Shown here: one piece after another, positions 63,684 through 64,000 of the stretch
Layout: each line of letters begins with the position of its first letter
How positions within the stretch are numbered: position 1 is the stretch's first letter
DNA from: Acanthosepion pharaonis
Taxonomy: Eukaryota > Mollusca > Cephalopoda > Sepiida > Sepiidae
Length of the DNA: 64,000 nt
Direction: 5' to 3'
Assembly (NCBI GenBank): GCA_903632075.3
Contig: CAHIKZ030000248.1
Coordinates: 438,501-502,500, forward strand
Program-made: the position numbers and the translations under genes
Notes under the pieces: model-generated
Told to the model about the DNA's origin: nothing
Databases searched by the model: none
What the model saw: the letters and a program-made list of their open reading frames with translations, nothing else

Positions 63684-64000
63684 TTAATATATAAATTATA
63701 GCTCTGTTATTCTACATTGAAGACTATTTTATTAACACCAGCATTTGATTTGCAAGGTCAAAATGGTTACAATTTAAAGAAAAGAGGAGAAGGAGGGAAG
63801 GGGTTAGGGAGTGAATGTAAAGTGAAAAAAAAACAATGAAAAGGACAAATAAATATGACATTTCGCAGATAAGCGCATGTGCATGAACACACACACATAC
63901 ACTATCACAAAAAAGATTTTGAAAATGAAAAGTGCATATATAAAAAAGAAAAATTGAGAAGTATAAACAGTTAATTGTTGATACCTCCTGATGATGGATG
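63684..64000. other. No feature recognised
   Basis: AT-rich non-coding sequence. Confidence 0.3.

Overview
This window is AT-rich, repeat-dense nuclear DNA of a metazoan. It has no prokaryotic gene organisation. Long (TA)n tracts, minisatellites, decayed LINE ends, Tc1/mariner remnants, several tRNA-like SINE families and Penelope-like elements (PLEs) together point to a large invertebrate genome. A mollusc or other lophotrochozoan would fit, but the species cannot be fixed from the sequence. No complete host protein-coding gene, rRNA or intact tRNA gene was found. The only open frame that looks like a possible host exon is at about 17.07-17.32 kb on the minus strand, and it is weak.

Repeat families, with names used only for this report. 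LINE-J: 3' ends of a jockey/CR1-like LINE, with a tail resembling GGGTGAAATGCTTAAA. LINE-R: an RTE-like RT with the C-terminal signature FYRRMLRIP. LINE-C: a second RTE-like C-terminus. LINE-K: a further jockey/CR1-like C-terminus. SINE-HH: a tRNA-like head followed by a hammerhead-like core and a TGTAAATA-rich tail. SINE-A, C, D, E and F: other tRNA-like or short dispersed repeats. SINE-U: a GC-rich element with a U2 snRNA-like head.

Layout. 0-5 kb: a SINE-HH inverted dimer with target-site duplications (TSDs), a solo LTR carrying a nested SINE, a LINE-R copy interrupted by a TTAA-targeting MITE, and a LINE-J end. 5-12 kb: LINE-K, LINE-C, mariner, SINE-A and LINE-R RT pieces. 12-13 kb: a large A-rich minisatellite. 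13-31 kb: LINE-R copies, an LTR-like block, a U2-headed SINE with a 16-bp TSD, a Tc1 remnant between 330-bp direct repeats, and mariner pieces. 31-40 kb: a large palindrome between (TA)n arrays, the best-preserved LINE-J end, a tandem array with hammerhead-like cores, and two minisatellites, one with an open 24-residue repeat. 42-47 kb: a GIY-YIG remnant, SINE-A copies, a tandem U2-like array, a SINE-HH copy and an adjoining minisatellite. 48-57 kb: an inverted SINE-F pair, a mariner-like foldback, and the main PLE at 51,858-54,581 with an inverted copy of its 3' end, followed by a second PLE endonuclease remnant. 57-64 kb is mostly unannotated AT-rich DNA, ending with a mariner remnant and a palindrome with MADE1-like termini.

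The most interesting pattern links the PLE to SINE-HH. The PLE carries SINE-HH as its 3' tail. Both PLE and SINE-HH occur as inverted dimers with TSDs. SINE-HH contains a covarying hairpin inside a hammerhead-like core. This suggests a non-autonomous, tRNA-promoter, ribozyme-bearing partner of a PLE. Two other repeat families in the window carry similar cores. Ribozyme activity is inferred and has not been shown.
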